The translations under genes and the position numbers were made by a program. From Gammaproteobacteria bacterium (lineage in GTDB: Bacteria > Pseudomonadota > Gammaproteobacteria > Pseudomonadales > Azotimanducaceae_A), in the NCBI GenBank assembly GCA_002728935.1, contig PBWF01000018.1, positions 3,565 to 10,690 on the forward strand: a DNA stretch of 7,126 nucleotides, given 5' to 3'. This document shows, piece after piece, positions 1 through 6,155 of this stretch (within the stretch, counting starts at the first letter, position 1; the number at the start of each line of letters is the position of its first letter). The notes beneath the pieces were generated by a model that made no database searches, was not told where the DNA came from, and was given only the letters and a program-made list of their open reading frames with translations.

Positions 1-88
1 TTTGACGAACCATGATGGTGTAAATCACAAACGCGACAACCAGTCCCGCGATGCCAAAGAGTGGCGGTAATAACGCATCTAAAATCAT
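1..88 (-). CDS. N-terminus of a membrane protein, possibly proton/sodium-pumping pyrophosphatase (partial)
   Basis: An ATG at 88 on the minus strand opens a frame that stays open to the window edge, giving 29 residues. It starts MILDALLPPLFGIAGLVV and is almost entirely hydrophobic, so it reads as a first transmembrane helix ending in a basic residue near the edge. The pattern (two prolines, FG, GL, then a helix ending in Tyr and Arg) resembles the start of membrane-bound ion-translocating pyrophosphatases (HppA) as I remember them, which use PPi hydrolysis to pump H+ or Na+. That identity is inference from a very short stretch. Only a weak Shine-Dalgarno (GAGAC) precedes it. It lies 121 bases downstream of the DUF2333 gene on the same strand and could share its transcript. 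No catalytic motif falls inside the window. Confidence 0.4.
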   Translation of the reverse strand, partial: MILDALLPPLFGIAGLVVAFVIYTIMVRQ

Positions 89-209
89 ATTGAGTCTCGA
101 TCGAGGTTGATTTGAGGTGTGCCCTCCCCGGGCAGCGCCCAATGGTACAAAATTGTCAGAAAATAGGGAATGCTTGGTCGCGGTAATCGTCCGACACAAT
201 GAGCGCCTC

Positions 210-1256
210 TTAGCCCTGTTCGAGTAGCTGCCTTAGGTCGCTCATTGCCGCATTGGCCCGCGAGATATGTGAGGCCATCACCAGCGAGTGATTTGCTAGC
301 ACGCCAAAACCCCCTCCATTAAGAATCATGGGGCTGTACAGCGTATCTTGTGTCGGTTCGAGTTCGCGAATGATTTGACGCAAGCTAACGCGCGCATTTT
401 TCTTCTCAAGGACGTCAGCAAAGTCGGCGTCGACGGCCTCAAGTAAATGCAAAATGGCATAGGTCGAACCTCTAGCTTCATAAAAAACGTCATCCAATTG
501 AAGCCAGGGCGTTTTTATGGTTTGGTCCCTCGCTGTCTGCGTGGATTGCCTTGCTGCCAACTCGCCAGCAAGGCCAGTATCCAATTGCCGTTTGCCGACA
601 CTAGCGCTTAGCCTTTGAGACAGGCTGCCGAGCCTTGTCTCGACCTCTCCTAGCCAAACACTCAAGTTGTCCGCGCGAGCATAAAACTGCGCTTCTGGAC
701 GAGCGTGATCACCGAGGCGAACCAAGTAGCGATTCAGCGCCCCAATGCCCTTTCGATACTCTGACTCCGTTTGCGGAATCAGCCAGGACTGGCTGTCGAA
801 GTAGAGCTGGTTTTCGGCCGTGACTAAGTCTTGATCTTCGGTACTTTGCGATTGCGAGCGACTCATGGTGTTGCGAAGTGCTCGGGCGAAATCCCTACAT
901 TGCACCAAAACGCCGAATTCCCATCGAGGTACGTTATCCATGAAAACGCTTGGCGGCAGCACGTCATTACTTAAATAACCTCCTGGTTTATCCAGTAATG
1001 ACTCGGTTAAGCGAGACAAGGTCGCGACACTACGGGTGCCAACCACTGGCCTAATATTTTGCTCTTCTAACTTTGCTTCTATAGACGCAATGGAAAAACC
1101 ATCAGGTGTTTGATTGAAATAAAGGCCGACGGGCAGAACGAGTAGCCCTAGCGCTACAGCGAGGTAGGAGGTAAAGCGCGCTAAAGCTGGCTGAGTCGTT
1201 TTTGTTTCTAGTGTTTCCTTAGAGCGGACAAATAGACTTTTTAGTCGTTCTTTCAA
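210..1256 (-). CDS. DUF2333 family inner-membrane protein
   Basis: A 348-residue protein of the DUF2333 family (PF10095), function unknown. Residues 29-47 form one transmembrane helix after a basic cytoplasmic N-terminus, so most of the chain should lie in the periplasm. Strongly conserved-looking blocks include GYLSNDVLPP (93-102), SRSQSQSTEDQDL (132-144), QFYARADNL (190-198), RLGSLSQRLSASVG (208-221), a KTPW/DDVFYEARG stretch (248-263), IIRELEPTQ (295-303) and ANHSLVMASHISRANAA (321-337). These match the family from end to end, and the length looks complete. The chosen start is TTG at 1256, with AAAGGCGAG upstream; no ATG gives a better N-terminus. It begins 12 bases after the stop of the lipoprotein gene, so the two probably form an operon and may act together at the envelope. 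Identification of the family is firm; its role is not known to me. Confidence 0.9.
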   Translation of the reverse strand: MKERLKSLFVRSKETLETKTTQPALARFTSYLAVALGLLVLPVGLYFNQTPDGFSIASIEAKLEEQNIRPVVGTRSVATLSRLTESLLDKPGGYLSNDVLPPSVFMDNVPRWEFGVLVQCRDFARALRNTMSRSQSQSTEDQDLVTAENQLYFDSQSWLIPQTESEYRKGIGALNRYLVRLGDHARPEAQFYARADNLSVWLGEVETRLGSLSQRLSASVGKRQLDTGLAGELAARQSTQTARDQTIKTPWLQLDDVFYEARGSTYAILHLLEAVDADFADVLEKKNARVSLRQIIRELEPTQDTLYSPMILNGGGFGVLANHSLVMASHISRANAAMSDLRQLLEQG

Positions 1257-1268
1257 TGGTGCTCGCCT

Positions 1269-2024
1269 TTATTCTGTAGTTGGAGAGGGGGCTAAAAATA
1301 TAAGATCAATCCTTGCTGGACGATCGAGTTTGAGCGTTGCTCGTAAGCGCTGAGGCAGATACTGATTAACCGATTGGTAGATCCAGCGGCCTTCCTCATC
1401 GCTTCTCGAGTAGATAACAATAGTCGCACCCTGTTGGCGAATGCTGGCAGCGATGTCCTGAAAGAAGGAATTCACTGCGCGCTGAGTGGCTGAATCGTGA
1501 TTAGGTAAATCAGTTGTGCTGGTGACCCACTCTGGCAACACGATCGTGCGCCGAGATAAGGAACGTTTCAGCTCCAGTCGCTCGGCTACTGTAAAAATGG
1601 CTGGAGCTTTGGGGTCAGCCAAAGCTGCCCGCTCGAGCCAGAGGTTTGCTTTTGTGAAGGCAAGGTCGTCTATGGCTTCAAGGGCCCAGGTTAAATAGAG
1701 TTCGACAATCTGATGGATGCCTTCCCTTGCACCATGATGATGGGGGTCAATCTGCAGAACAGAGCGGTAATAAAATAGTGCGTTCCGATCCTCGGGTTCG
1801 GTTAATAGTCGATCCTGCATGGCCTGATGGGCTTGCTCCATAAGTTGAGTAACAGCCAACTGTTTTTGATCGTACTGAGCGTTTGAACGTTCGGCGACTT
1901 GAGACTTGCTGAAGGGAGGCACGTTGTTTTGAGGGGGCACGGTGCTACAGGACGCCGTCCAGACTAGCAGGAAGAGGGTCCCAACTGAGCTGTGACCGTT
2001 ATTTGTTAGAAACCTTTTTGCCAA
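1269..2024 (-). CDS. TPR-like outer-membrane or periplasmic lipoprotein, hypothetical
   Basis: I do not recognise a named gene. The frame is open from GTG 2087 (272 residues). I prefer TTG 2024 (251 residues), because it gives a compact lipoprotein signal: basic MAKR, a hydrophobic GTLFLLVW core, then a TASC lipobox with Cys26. The 2087 start has a better Shine-Dalgarno (GGAG, 8 bases away) but would leave an unusually long 46-residue leader. The central part contains two helical-hairpin units of TPR type (FYYRSVLQIDP, then ALEAIDDLAFTKANLWLERAALADP split by ordinary TPR spacing), which suggests protein-protein contacts. The C-terminal part is mixed alpha/beta and includes IYSRSDEEGRWIY, resembling a small conserved domain without known function. 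The adjacent DUF2333 gene 12 bases downstream suggests a shared envelope role. This is inference. Confidence 0.7.
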   Translation of the reverse strand: MAKRFLTNNGHSSVGTLFLLVWTASCSTVPPQNNVPPFSKSQVAERSNAQYDQKQLAVTQLMEQAHQAMQDRLLTEPEDRNALFYYRSVLQIDPHHHGAREGIHQIVELYLTWALEAIDDLAFTKANLWLERAALADPKAPAIFTVAERLELKRSLSRRTIVLPEWVTSTTDLPNHDSATQRAVNSFFQDIAASIRQQGATIVIYSRSDEEGRWIYQSVNQYLPQRLRATLKLDRPARIDLIFLAPSPTTE

Positions 2025-2101
2025 GGGTCTTTCTTTCAAAAGTTTGGGCACTCTGGCGCAAAATTCAAAGCTGGTAACATAGGTCACCGGGACGGCTCCA
2101 T

Positions 2102-2110
2102 AGAGGAGGT
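2102..2110 (+). promoter_or_regulatory. Strong Shine-Dalgarno (AGAGGAGGT) in the divergent intergenic region
   Basis: AGAGGAGGT is nearly a perfect anti-16S match and lies 60 bases before the GTG taken as the start of the nDsbD gene. Two starts could use it. CTG at 2116, 6 bases after the AGGAGG core, is in frame with nDsbD and would add 18 residues. TTG at 2123 opens a 16-residue frame whose TGA (2171-2173) overlaps the nDsbD GTG as GTGA, which would allow translational coupling. The GTG at 2170 itself has only a weak AGAG upstream. The motif is seen directly; its use is inferred. Confidence 0.4.
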
Positions 2111-2169
2111 AGGCGCTGGGCGTTGGCCATGAATCAAATGAGGAGCTGGCTCGCTCGTCCAGAGTCTAC

Positions 2170-2856
2170 GTGAGTAAAATGAATCGCACACAAATCGTAG
2201 TATTGGCTTTAGTCGTTGTTGTTTCAACGGGTGTCATCGGTGGAACGGTGGTCTTGACCCTATCAGGTCCGATCGATCTATCGACAACCATTAGAGCGAC
2301 ACAAAGTGCGGTTGCTCTTAGACATTATGACGCACGCCCATCTGATAGTAAGGGGATTAACTATCAGGCGAGCTTAGGCGCTGTAGCTGAGGGACCTTTA
2401 CCAGAGTTGTCTCTGCCTTCTTCAAATGTATCGATAGGAGAGACAACGGGTTCCCGAGGCGCATTGGAACTCCTGCTGCAAGGCGAAGATGAAAGTCGGA
2501 TATTACCTGTTGATGAAGCGTTTCCGTTTGATTACCTGCGTGACCGCGACCAGCTGATCCTGCGCTGGCAAACGGTTGAGGGGCATTATCTATATCGCCA
2601 TCGCTTCGCTATACACCGGGCATCCGGAGAAGCCATTTCACTTCAGCTGCCCGATGGACAACTAGAGAAAGATCCTTATTTTGGCGATGTCTATATCTTC
2701 GAAAGACCGCTTGAAATCTCGGTCGACTTAAATCGTTTGATGGTTAACGGCGAAGAGGATCCGCACTACCGAGTGACCTATCAAGGCTGCGCTAGGATGG
2801 GGTACTGCTACCCTCCCCAGCAGCGGTTGATCGAAATAACTCGCGCTGGTGCGTAA
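2170..2856 (+). CDS. Membrane-anchored stand-alone DsbD N-terminal (alpha) domain protein
   Basis: A 228-residue protein. Residues 8-32 form one hydrophobic helix, most likely an uncleaved anchor or a signal peptide, followed by a low-complexity periplasmic linker (about 34-110). Residues 112-224 match the DsbD alpha domain (PF11412): LPVDEAFPFD at the start, a cap-loop-like DPYFGD (168-173), and the redox pair Cys207/Cys213 in YQGCARMGYCYPP. The six-residue Cys spacing equals that of E. coli DsbD Cys103/Cys109. In full DsbD this immunoglobulin-like domain passes electrons from the membrane domain to periplasmic thiol proteins such as DsbC. Here the eight-helix beta domain and the thioredoxin-like gamma domain are absent: a stop follows at once and aroQ begins 36 bases later. 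An electron donor (CcdA- or ScsB-like) would have to be encoded elsewhere. Start is GTG 2170; ATG 2179 and CTG 2116 are alternatives. Domain call is firm, physiological role uncertain. Confidence 0.85.
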   Translation: MSKMNRTQIVVLALVVVVSTGVIGGTVVLTLSGPIDLSTTIRATQSAVALRHYDARPSDSKGINYQASLGAVAEGPLPELSLPSSNVSIGETTGSRGALELLLQGEDESRILPVDEAFPFDYLRDRDQLILRWQTVEGHYLYRHRFAIHRASGEAISLQLPDGQLEKDPYFGDVYIFERPLEISVDLNRLMVNGEEDPHYRVTYQGCARMGYCYPPQQRLIEITRAGA

Positions 2857-2892
2857 GGTTCGACTGTAAGGCTTCGTATTTCGAGTAATGTT

Positions 2893-3342
2893 ATGAGTCA
2901 ACGATTCATTTTATTGTTAAACGGCCCAAACTTAAATTTGCTAGGCACACGCGAACCGGATTTTTACGGGTCTACGACGCTTATGGACATTGAGCAGGAA
3001 CTGGTGAGTCGAGCCGCGCAATCTGGAATAACGCTCTTGTGCAAACAATCGAATGCAGAGCACGAACTTATTACCCAAATCCATATGGCTCAAGGAAATG
3101 TTGATGGCATCATTTTTAATCCCGGTGCCTTTACTCACACCAGCATCGCTCTTCGCGACGCGCTCGTTGGCACCGAACTGCCATTTATCGAGGTTCATTT
3201 ATCAAATGTCTTTGCTCGAGAGCGTTTTCGGCATCGCTCCTATTTGTCGGATATCGCGCTGTCGGTTATCTCAGGGCTGGGGGCTAGGGGTTACGATATG
3301 GCGCTCAGAGTATTTCAGCATCGCCTCTTAAGTGCGGATTGA
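2893..3342 (+). CDS. aroQ: 3-dehydroquinate dehydratase, type II
   Basis: Catalyses dehydration of 3-dehydroquinate to 3-dehydroshikimate, step three of the shikimate pathway, in the cytoplasm, usually as a dodecamer. The 149 residues equal the family's normal length. Visible motifs are [16 protein letters not shown] (7-22), the catalytic Tyr25 in FYG with Arg20 in the flexible lid, NPGAFTHTS (76-84) with catalytic His82, IEVHLSN (99-105) with Glu100 and His102, and [11 protein letters not shown] with Arg113. One deviation is SNAEHELI (53-60), where the family commonly has SNxEGxLI, so His replaces the Gly; Ser53, Asn54 and Glu56 are kept. The ATG at 2893 has a weak GAG Shine-Dalgarno about 8 bases upstream. 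It follows the nDsbD gene by 36 bases. In most relatives accB and accC come directly after aroQ; here they do not. Confidence 0.96.
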   Translation: MSQRFILLLNGPNLNLLGTREPDFYGSTTLMDIEQELVSRAAQSGITLLCKQSNAEHELITQIHMAQGNVDGIIFNPGAFTHTSIALRDALVGTELPFIEVHLSNVFARERFRHRSYLSDIALSVISGLGARGYDMALRVFQHRLLSAD

Positions 3343-3647
3343 GGGATGTCTGCCAGCCTTATAGTTAATCATTAAGTGAAAGCGAGTAGTGCACGTTGAT
3401 GGAACGAGGTAAATCATCATTCAAAAAAAGCTGTGACGAATCCCTCAATAGTGACAATCCAGCTTTTATGCAGGCCTCTAAAGTGCGCAGAGAAACCGCT
3501 GTACAGCATCACTTTTAGAACGATAGATTGAGAATCATCATGTGAGTTGGGCCGTGGCTCGAAAGATGACACCCGGTCCTGGTTATGGGTGCTCAGCGCG
3601 GAGATGAGTCCAGATGGCTATAGCTTGGTTCGAATAGGATAGGGGCA
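3343..3647 (+). other. 305-base gene-free gap where accB–accC are expected
   Basis: No open frame of 60 codons or more lies here on either strand. The longest plus-strand frames I found are a 39-codon frame (ATG 3399, stop 3516-3518) without a ribosome-binding site, and a roughly 35-codon open stretch ending at the TAG just before the prmA Shine-Dalgarno. Neither resembles the biotinyl domain of AccB (no AMKM biotinylation motif) or any part of AccC. The region contains a small imperfect hairpin with an internal direct repeat (3426-3467) and presumably the promoter for prmA and the downstream genes, but I see no convincing -35/-10 pair. The prmA ribosome-binding site (AGGAT then AGGGG, 3636-3645) closes the gap. 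Confidence 0.6.
3426..3467. repeat. Inverted repeat AAAAGCTG / CAGCTTTT enclosing a short direct repeat
   Basis: Arms AAAAGCTG (3426-3433) and CAGCTTTT (3460-3467) are perfect 8-base complements around a 26-base loop. Overlapping the loop is a near-perfect direct repeat, GTGACGAATCC (3433-3443) and GTGACAATCC (3451-3460). Read on the minus strand the right-hand arm runs into seven T residues, as a terminator would, but the stem is AT-rich and the loop is long, so a real terminator is doubtful. It could also be a protein-binding site. Confidence 0.3.
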
Positions 3648-4514
3648 ATGCATTGGAATAAGGTGAGCGTGACCGTCTACCCTGAGCAAGCAGATGCCAT
3701 TGAATCTCTGCTTTGGGCATTGGGCGCAGTGTCAGTCACTTTCTCTGATTCGCAAGACAACCCAATTTTCGAGCCGCCGGTAGGTGAGCATCCATTATGG
3801 CAGCAGTCGGAAATGTCTGCGCTGTTTGACCAAGAGTCCGATCTTAGCGCCATAGCCGATGCAATAGCCGCTGAATCTGATGCTAGCGTGCATATCGAAG
3901 CGCTGGTCGAGCGAGCTTGGGAGCGAGAATGGCTTGACCAATTTAAGCCCATGGCCTTTGGCGATCGGTTGTGGATTGTTCCATCGGTCTACGATTCGCC
4001 CAAAGAAGCTGAGGTGGTGCTTCGGCTGGATCCGGGCCTGGCTTTTGGTACGGGCACTCATCCCACCACTGCGATGATCCTCAGATGGCTCGATAGTATG
4101 AAAATCAACGGCCTCAGTATTTTGGACTACGGCTGTGGGTCGGGGATTTTAGCGGTGGCGGGGTTGCTACTGGGTGCCAAGACTGCGACAGCGGTTGATA
4201 TTGACCCTCAAGCGATACAGGCGACACTTGATAATGCGGATCAAAATAAGGTTAGTGATCGACTGATGACGGGAGAGGTTGGTCGTGTTGCTATTGGTCG
4301 ATACGATATCGTGCTTGCTAACATCTTGGCAGAGCCGCTCTGCACACTTGCCGAGACTTTGTGTCAAAGCACCGGGGTGGGCGGAACTCTAGTGCTCTCA
4401 GGGATTCTACAAAGTCAGCGAGATGATGTGGCTGCCGCCTATGAAGGGCGAGCCATGGTTATCGCTGAGTACGAAGAAGAGGGGTGGGTCGCAATGGTGC
4501 TTAAAAAATGTTGA
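3648..4514 (+). CDS. prmA: Ribosomal protein L11 methyltransferase
   Basis: Trimethylates ribosomal protein L11 at several amino groups using S-adenosylmethionine. The 288 residues fit the family (about 290). The N-terminal substrate-recognition domain spans about residues 1-90, with GAVSVTFSDSQDNPIFEP (26-43) and WEREWLDQFKP (91-101) linking it to the catalytic domain. The class I methyltransferase domain shows the PrmA signature GTGTHPTT (134-141), SAM-binding motif I LDYGCGSGILAVAG (159-172), the acidic VDIDP (183-187), and the motif IV-like NILAEPL (225-231). It ends in the usual EGWVAMVLKK. ATG 3648 has a good Shine-Dalgarno (AGGA, 3636-3639). Its last bases overlap the ATG of the next, decayed reading frame as ATGTTGA, a tight operon junction. 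In most relatives accC precedes it; here a 305-base gap does. Confidence 0.96.
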   Translation: MHWNKVSVTVYPEQADAIESLLWALGAVSVTFSDSQDNPIFEPPVGEHPLWQQSEMSALFDQESDLSAIADAIAAESDASVHIEALVERAWEREWLDQFKPMAFGDRLWIVPSVYDSPKEAEVVLRLDPGLAFGTGTHPTTAMILRWLDSMKINGLSILDYGCGSGILAVAGLLLGAKTATAVDIDPQAIQATLDNADQNKVSDRLMTGEVGRVAIGRYDIVLANILAEPLCTLAETLCQSTGVGGTLVLSGILQSQRDDVAAAYEGRAMVIAEYEEEGWVAMVLKKC

Positions 4515-4740
4515 TCGCCCAGAGTCCCAATTGCTGGGACTCGTTCCAGGTATGGATGGGTCTGATGCAGGTGTATTTGAACCGCCCTCTAGAGGCGCTG
4601 AAACGAATGTTAGAGATGAAGAGCCAGAAGGAGCTATCCGCATCGCAGTTGGCGTATTAGCTATCGCATTGATCGTATCCCCTGCGATATTAGTGCAGCA
4701 CCTGCTATCATCCGATGCCCAAGATTGGCAGGTAGCTGTA
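4508..4740 (+). pseudogene. Probable remnant of zinc-ribbon/DUF3426 membrane protein gene
   Basis: In many gammaproteobacteria a zinc-ribbon protein with a later single transmembrane helix (DUF3426) lies between prmA and dusB. Here ATG 4508 overlaps the prmA stop and opens a 50-residue frame ending at TAG 4658-4660. It starts MLIAQSPNCWDSFQV, which lines up with the usual zinc-ribbon start (CPxC, x, T/x, x, F, R, V), but the first Cys is Ser and no second CxxC follows. In another frame an acidic Pro-rich stretch is followed by a clear hydrophobic helix (4633-4707, AIRIAVGVLAIALIV core), as in the middle of DUF3426 proteins, and this frame runs straight into dusB. The usual roughly 120-residue C-terminal domain is missing. 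I infer a frameshift plus internal deletion. It could instead be unrelated spacer, or a transmembrane extension of DusB. Confidence 0.4.
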
Positions 4741-5757
4741 GTGAAAGTCGGACCCTTTTCTCACTCAAGCCGAGTGGTGCTGGCGCCTATGGCTGGCGTT
4801 ACTGACCGGCCTTTCCGCGATTTGTGTCGAGGGCTGGGAGTTTACTGGGCTATTGGAGAAATGCTGACCTCTAATCTAAAGCTCTGGTCCAGTAGCAAGT
4901 CTACCAAGCGACGTGTTCAAAATGATGAGGTTGGTCCGAGATGGGTGCAGATCGCCGGCGCTGTTCCTGCTCAGATGGCAGAAGCGGCCCATGCCTGCCA
5001 GCAGGATGGTGCTGAAATCATTGATATCAATCTTGGGTGCCCCGCTAAGAAGGTATGTAATCGCGCCGCGGGCTCGGCGTTGATGAAAGATGAAGCGTTG
5101 GTAGAACAGATTTTGTCTGCAGTGGTTAGCGCTGTATCGATCCCGGTTTCCTTAAAAATGCGGCTAGGTTGGTCGCTGGATCATCAAAATGCGGTCACCA
5201 TTGCTCAAATGGCCGAATCGTTAGGAGTTTCGCTTGTTACTGTCCACGGCCGGTCTCGCGCCTGCCGGTTTGGGGGACCAGTTCACTATGACCGGATCCT
5301 AGCAGTTCGGGAGGCCGTCCGTATTCCTCTCTTGGCTAATGGTGATATCCGTAGTGTGGAGGATGCGCGCAAAGTCATTGAGGTGACGGGTGCCGATGGG
5401 GTGATGATAGGTCGCGCGGCGCAAGGCCAGCCATGGCTACCCGGACTGATCGATAGAGCGCTGGCAGGTAGTGATGATATCGATCCTCCTTCCTGGATAG
5501 AGCAGCTTCGCTTGATTCGCGATCATGTTCATAAACTCCAATGTTTTTATGGTGATATGCAAGGGGTTCGAATTGCAAGAAAACATGTAGGTTGGTTTCT
5601 CGATGCCGCACAAGCTTATACATCGGATCACGCCAAGGTAAATCTATTCGCCCAAAAGAAACAGCGGTTCAATCGATTGGAATCAGCTGATGACCAAATC
5701 CATTTCTTTGATGAGCTGAAGACCAGCGATTGGCTCAGAGCGCTTCGCGTCGCATGA
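4741..5757 (+). CDS. dusB: tRNA-dihydrouridine synthase B
   Basis: FMN-dependent, NADPH-driven reduction of specific uridines in tRNA to dihydrouridine. From GTG 4741 the protein has 338 residues (E. coli DusB about 321). The N-terminus KVGPFSHSSRVVLAPMAGVT is exactly where the family begins, which is why I choose this start; GGCAGG lies upstream. Motifs are the FMN-barrel start APMAGVTDRPFR (15-26), the DINLGCPAKKV block (95-105) with catalytic Cys100, SLKMRLGW (137-144) with Lys139, TVHGRSRACRF (167-177) with His169, LANGDI (198-203), and the phosphate-binding GADGVMIGRAAQGQPW (217-232). RIARKHVGWFL (277-287) opens the C-terminal tRNA-binding helical domain, whose tail is more divergent and slightly longer than usual. 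The frame is open upstream to ATG 4552 and beyond, through a hydrophobic segment. fis overlaps the stop, so dusB and fis are one transcription unit, as in E. coli. Confidence 0.94.
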   Translation: MKVGPFSHSSRVVLAPMAGVTDRPFRDLCRGLGVYWAIGEMLTSNLKLWSSSKSTKRRVQNDEVGPRWVQIAGAVPAQMAEAAHACQQDGAEIIDINLGCPAKKVCNRAAGSALMKDEALVEQILSAVVSAVSIPVSLKMRLGWSLDHQNAVTIAQMAESLGVSLVTVHGRSRACRFGGPVHYDRILAVREAVRIPLLANGDIRSVEDARKVIEVTGADGVMIGRAAQGQPWLPGLIDRALAGSDDIDPPSWIEQLRLIRDHVHKLQCFYGDMQGVRIARKHVGWFLDAAQAYTSDHAKVNLFAQKKQRFNRLESADDQIHFFDELKTSDWLRALRVA

Positions 5758-6020
5758 ACAATTTAAAAGTAGAGCAGGACAATGCCGACAGAGGCAGTGT
5801 GATTTCGATATCGGTCGAGCAGGCAGTCACGCAGTATTTACGACTAATGACCGATCAGAACGTTAGCGATCTGTATAGTCTCGTTCTTTCACAGGTCGAG
5901 CCTGCTCTCCTCCGTTCGGTTATGACCCATGTAGAAGAGAATCAATCTAAAGCGGCGCAGTTGTTAGGGATAAGTCGAGGAACGTTACGATCAAAGCTAA
6001 GGAAACATGGTCTGATCTAG
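5754..6020 (+). CDS. fis: DNA-binding protein Fis
   Basis: Nucleoid-associated dimer that bends DNA and activates rRNA and other growth-linked promoters. The ATG at 5754 overlaps the dusB stop as ATGA, giving 88 residues (98 in E. coli); an upstream TTG at 5730 in the same frame would add eight residues inside dusB and is less likely. The dimerisation helices are recognisable (VEQAVTQYLRLM, 21-32; VSDLYSLVLSQVEPALL, 37-53). The C-terminal helix-turn-helix NQSKAAQLLGISRGTLRSKL (63-82) matches E. coli Fis, retaining the DNA contacts corresponding to Asn73, Arg85, Thr87 and Arg89, with Ser in place of Asn84 and Lys90. The N-terminal arm, which carries the beta-hairpin used for recombinase contact in E. 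coli, is shorter and unlike that of enterics. Translation is probably coupled to dusB. Confidence 0.95.
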   Translation: MNNLKVEQDNADRGSVISISVEQAVTQYLRLMTDQNVSDLYSLVLSQVEPALLRSVMTHVEENQSKAAQLLGISRGTLRSKLRKHGLI

Positions 6021-6155
6021 GAGCTATTTCGGCTAACCTTTTGCTTGAGACCCGATGGTAGGTAATGTCGATAGTGCGGTAGCGCAGCGTTGGTAAAGCA
6101 GTGATAGGGCTGTGACAACGAAAGAAACATGTAGTGACAAAAGAGGAATGAATTC

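Noticed and set aside
89..209. GC-rich inverted GGGC/GCCC near 121-142 as a terminator after the DUF2333 gene
   Set aside because: The stem is short with a three-base loop and no following T run in the minus direction.
635..823. Plus-strand 62-codon frame across the DUF2333 gene
   Set aside because: It lies antisense within a strongly conserved coding region and has no family resemblance.
2941..3198. Minus-strand 85-codon frame inside aroQ
   Set aside because: It is a shadow of the conserved aroQ frame, with no independent support.
3399..3518. 39-codon ATG frame in the aroQ–prmA gap
   Set aside because: No Shine-Dalgarno, no recognisable composition or motif, and a length expected by chance.
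3621..3645. GGTTCGAAT resembling a tRNA T-loop
   Set aside because: The flanking bases do not form a five-pair T stem, and no acceptor, D or anticodon arm is present nearby.
6021..6155. Possible purH promoter (TTGCTT with TAATGT) or PurR operator
   Set aside because: The -10 match is poor and no palindrome like the enterobacterial PurR site is visible.
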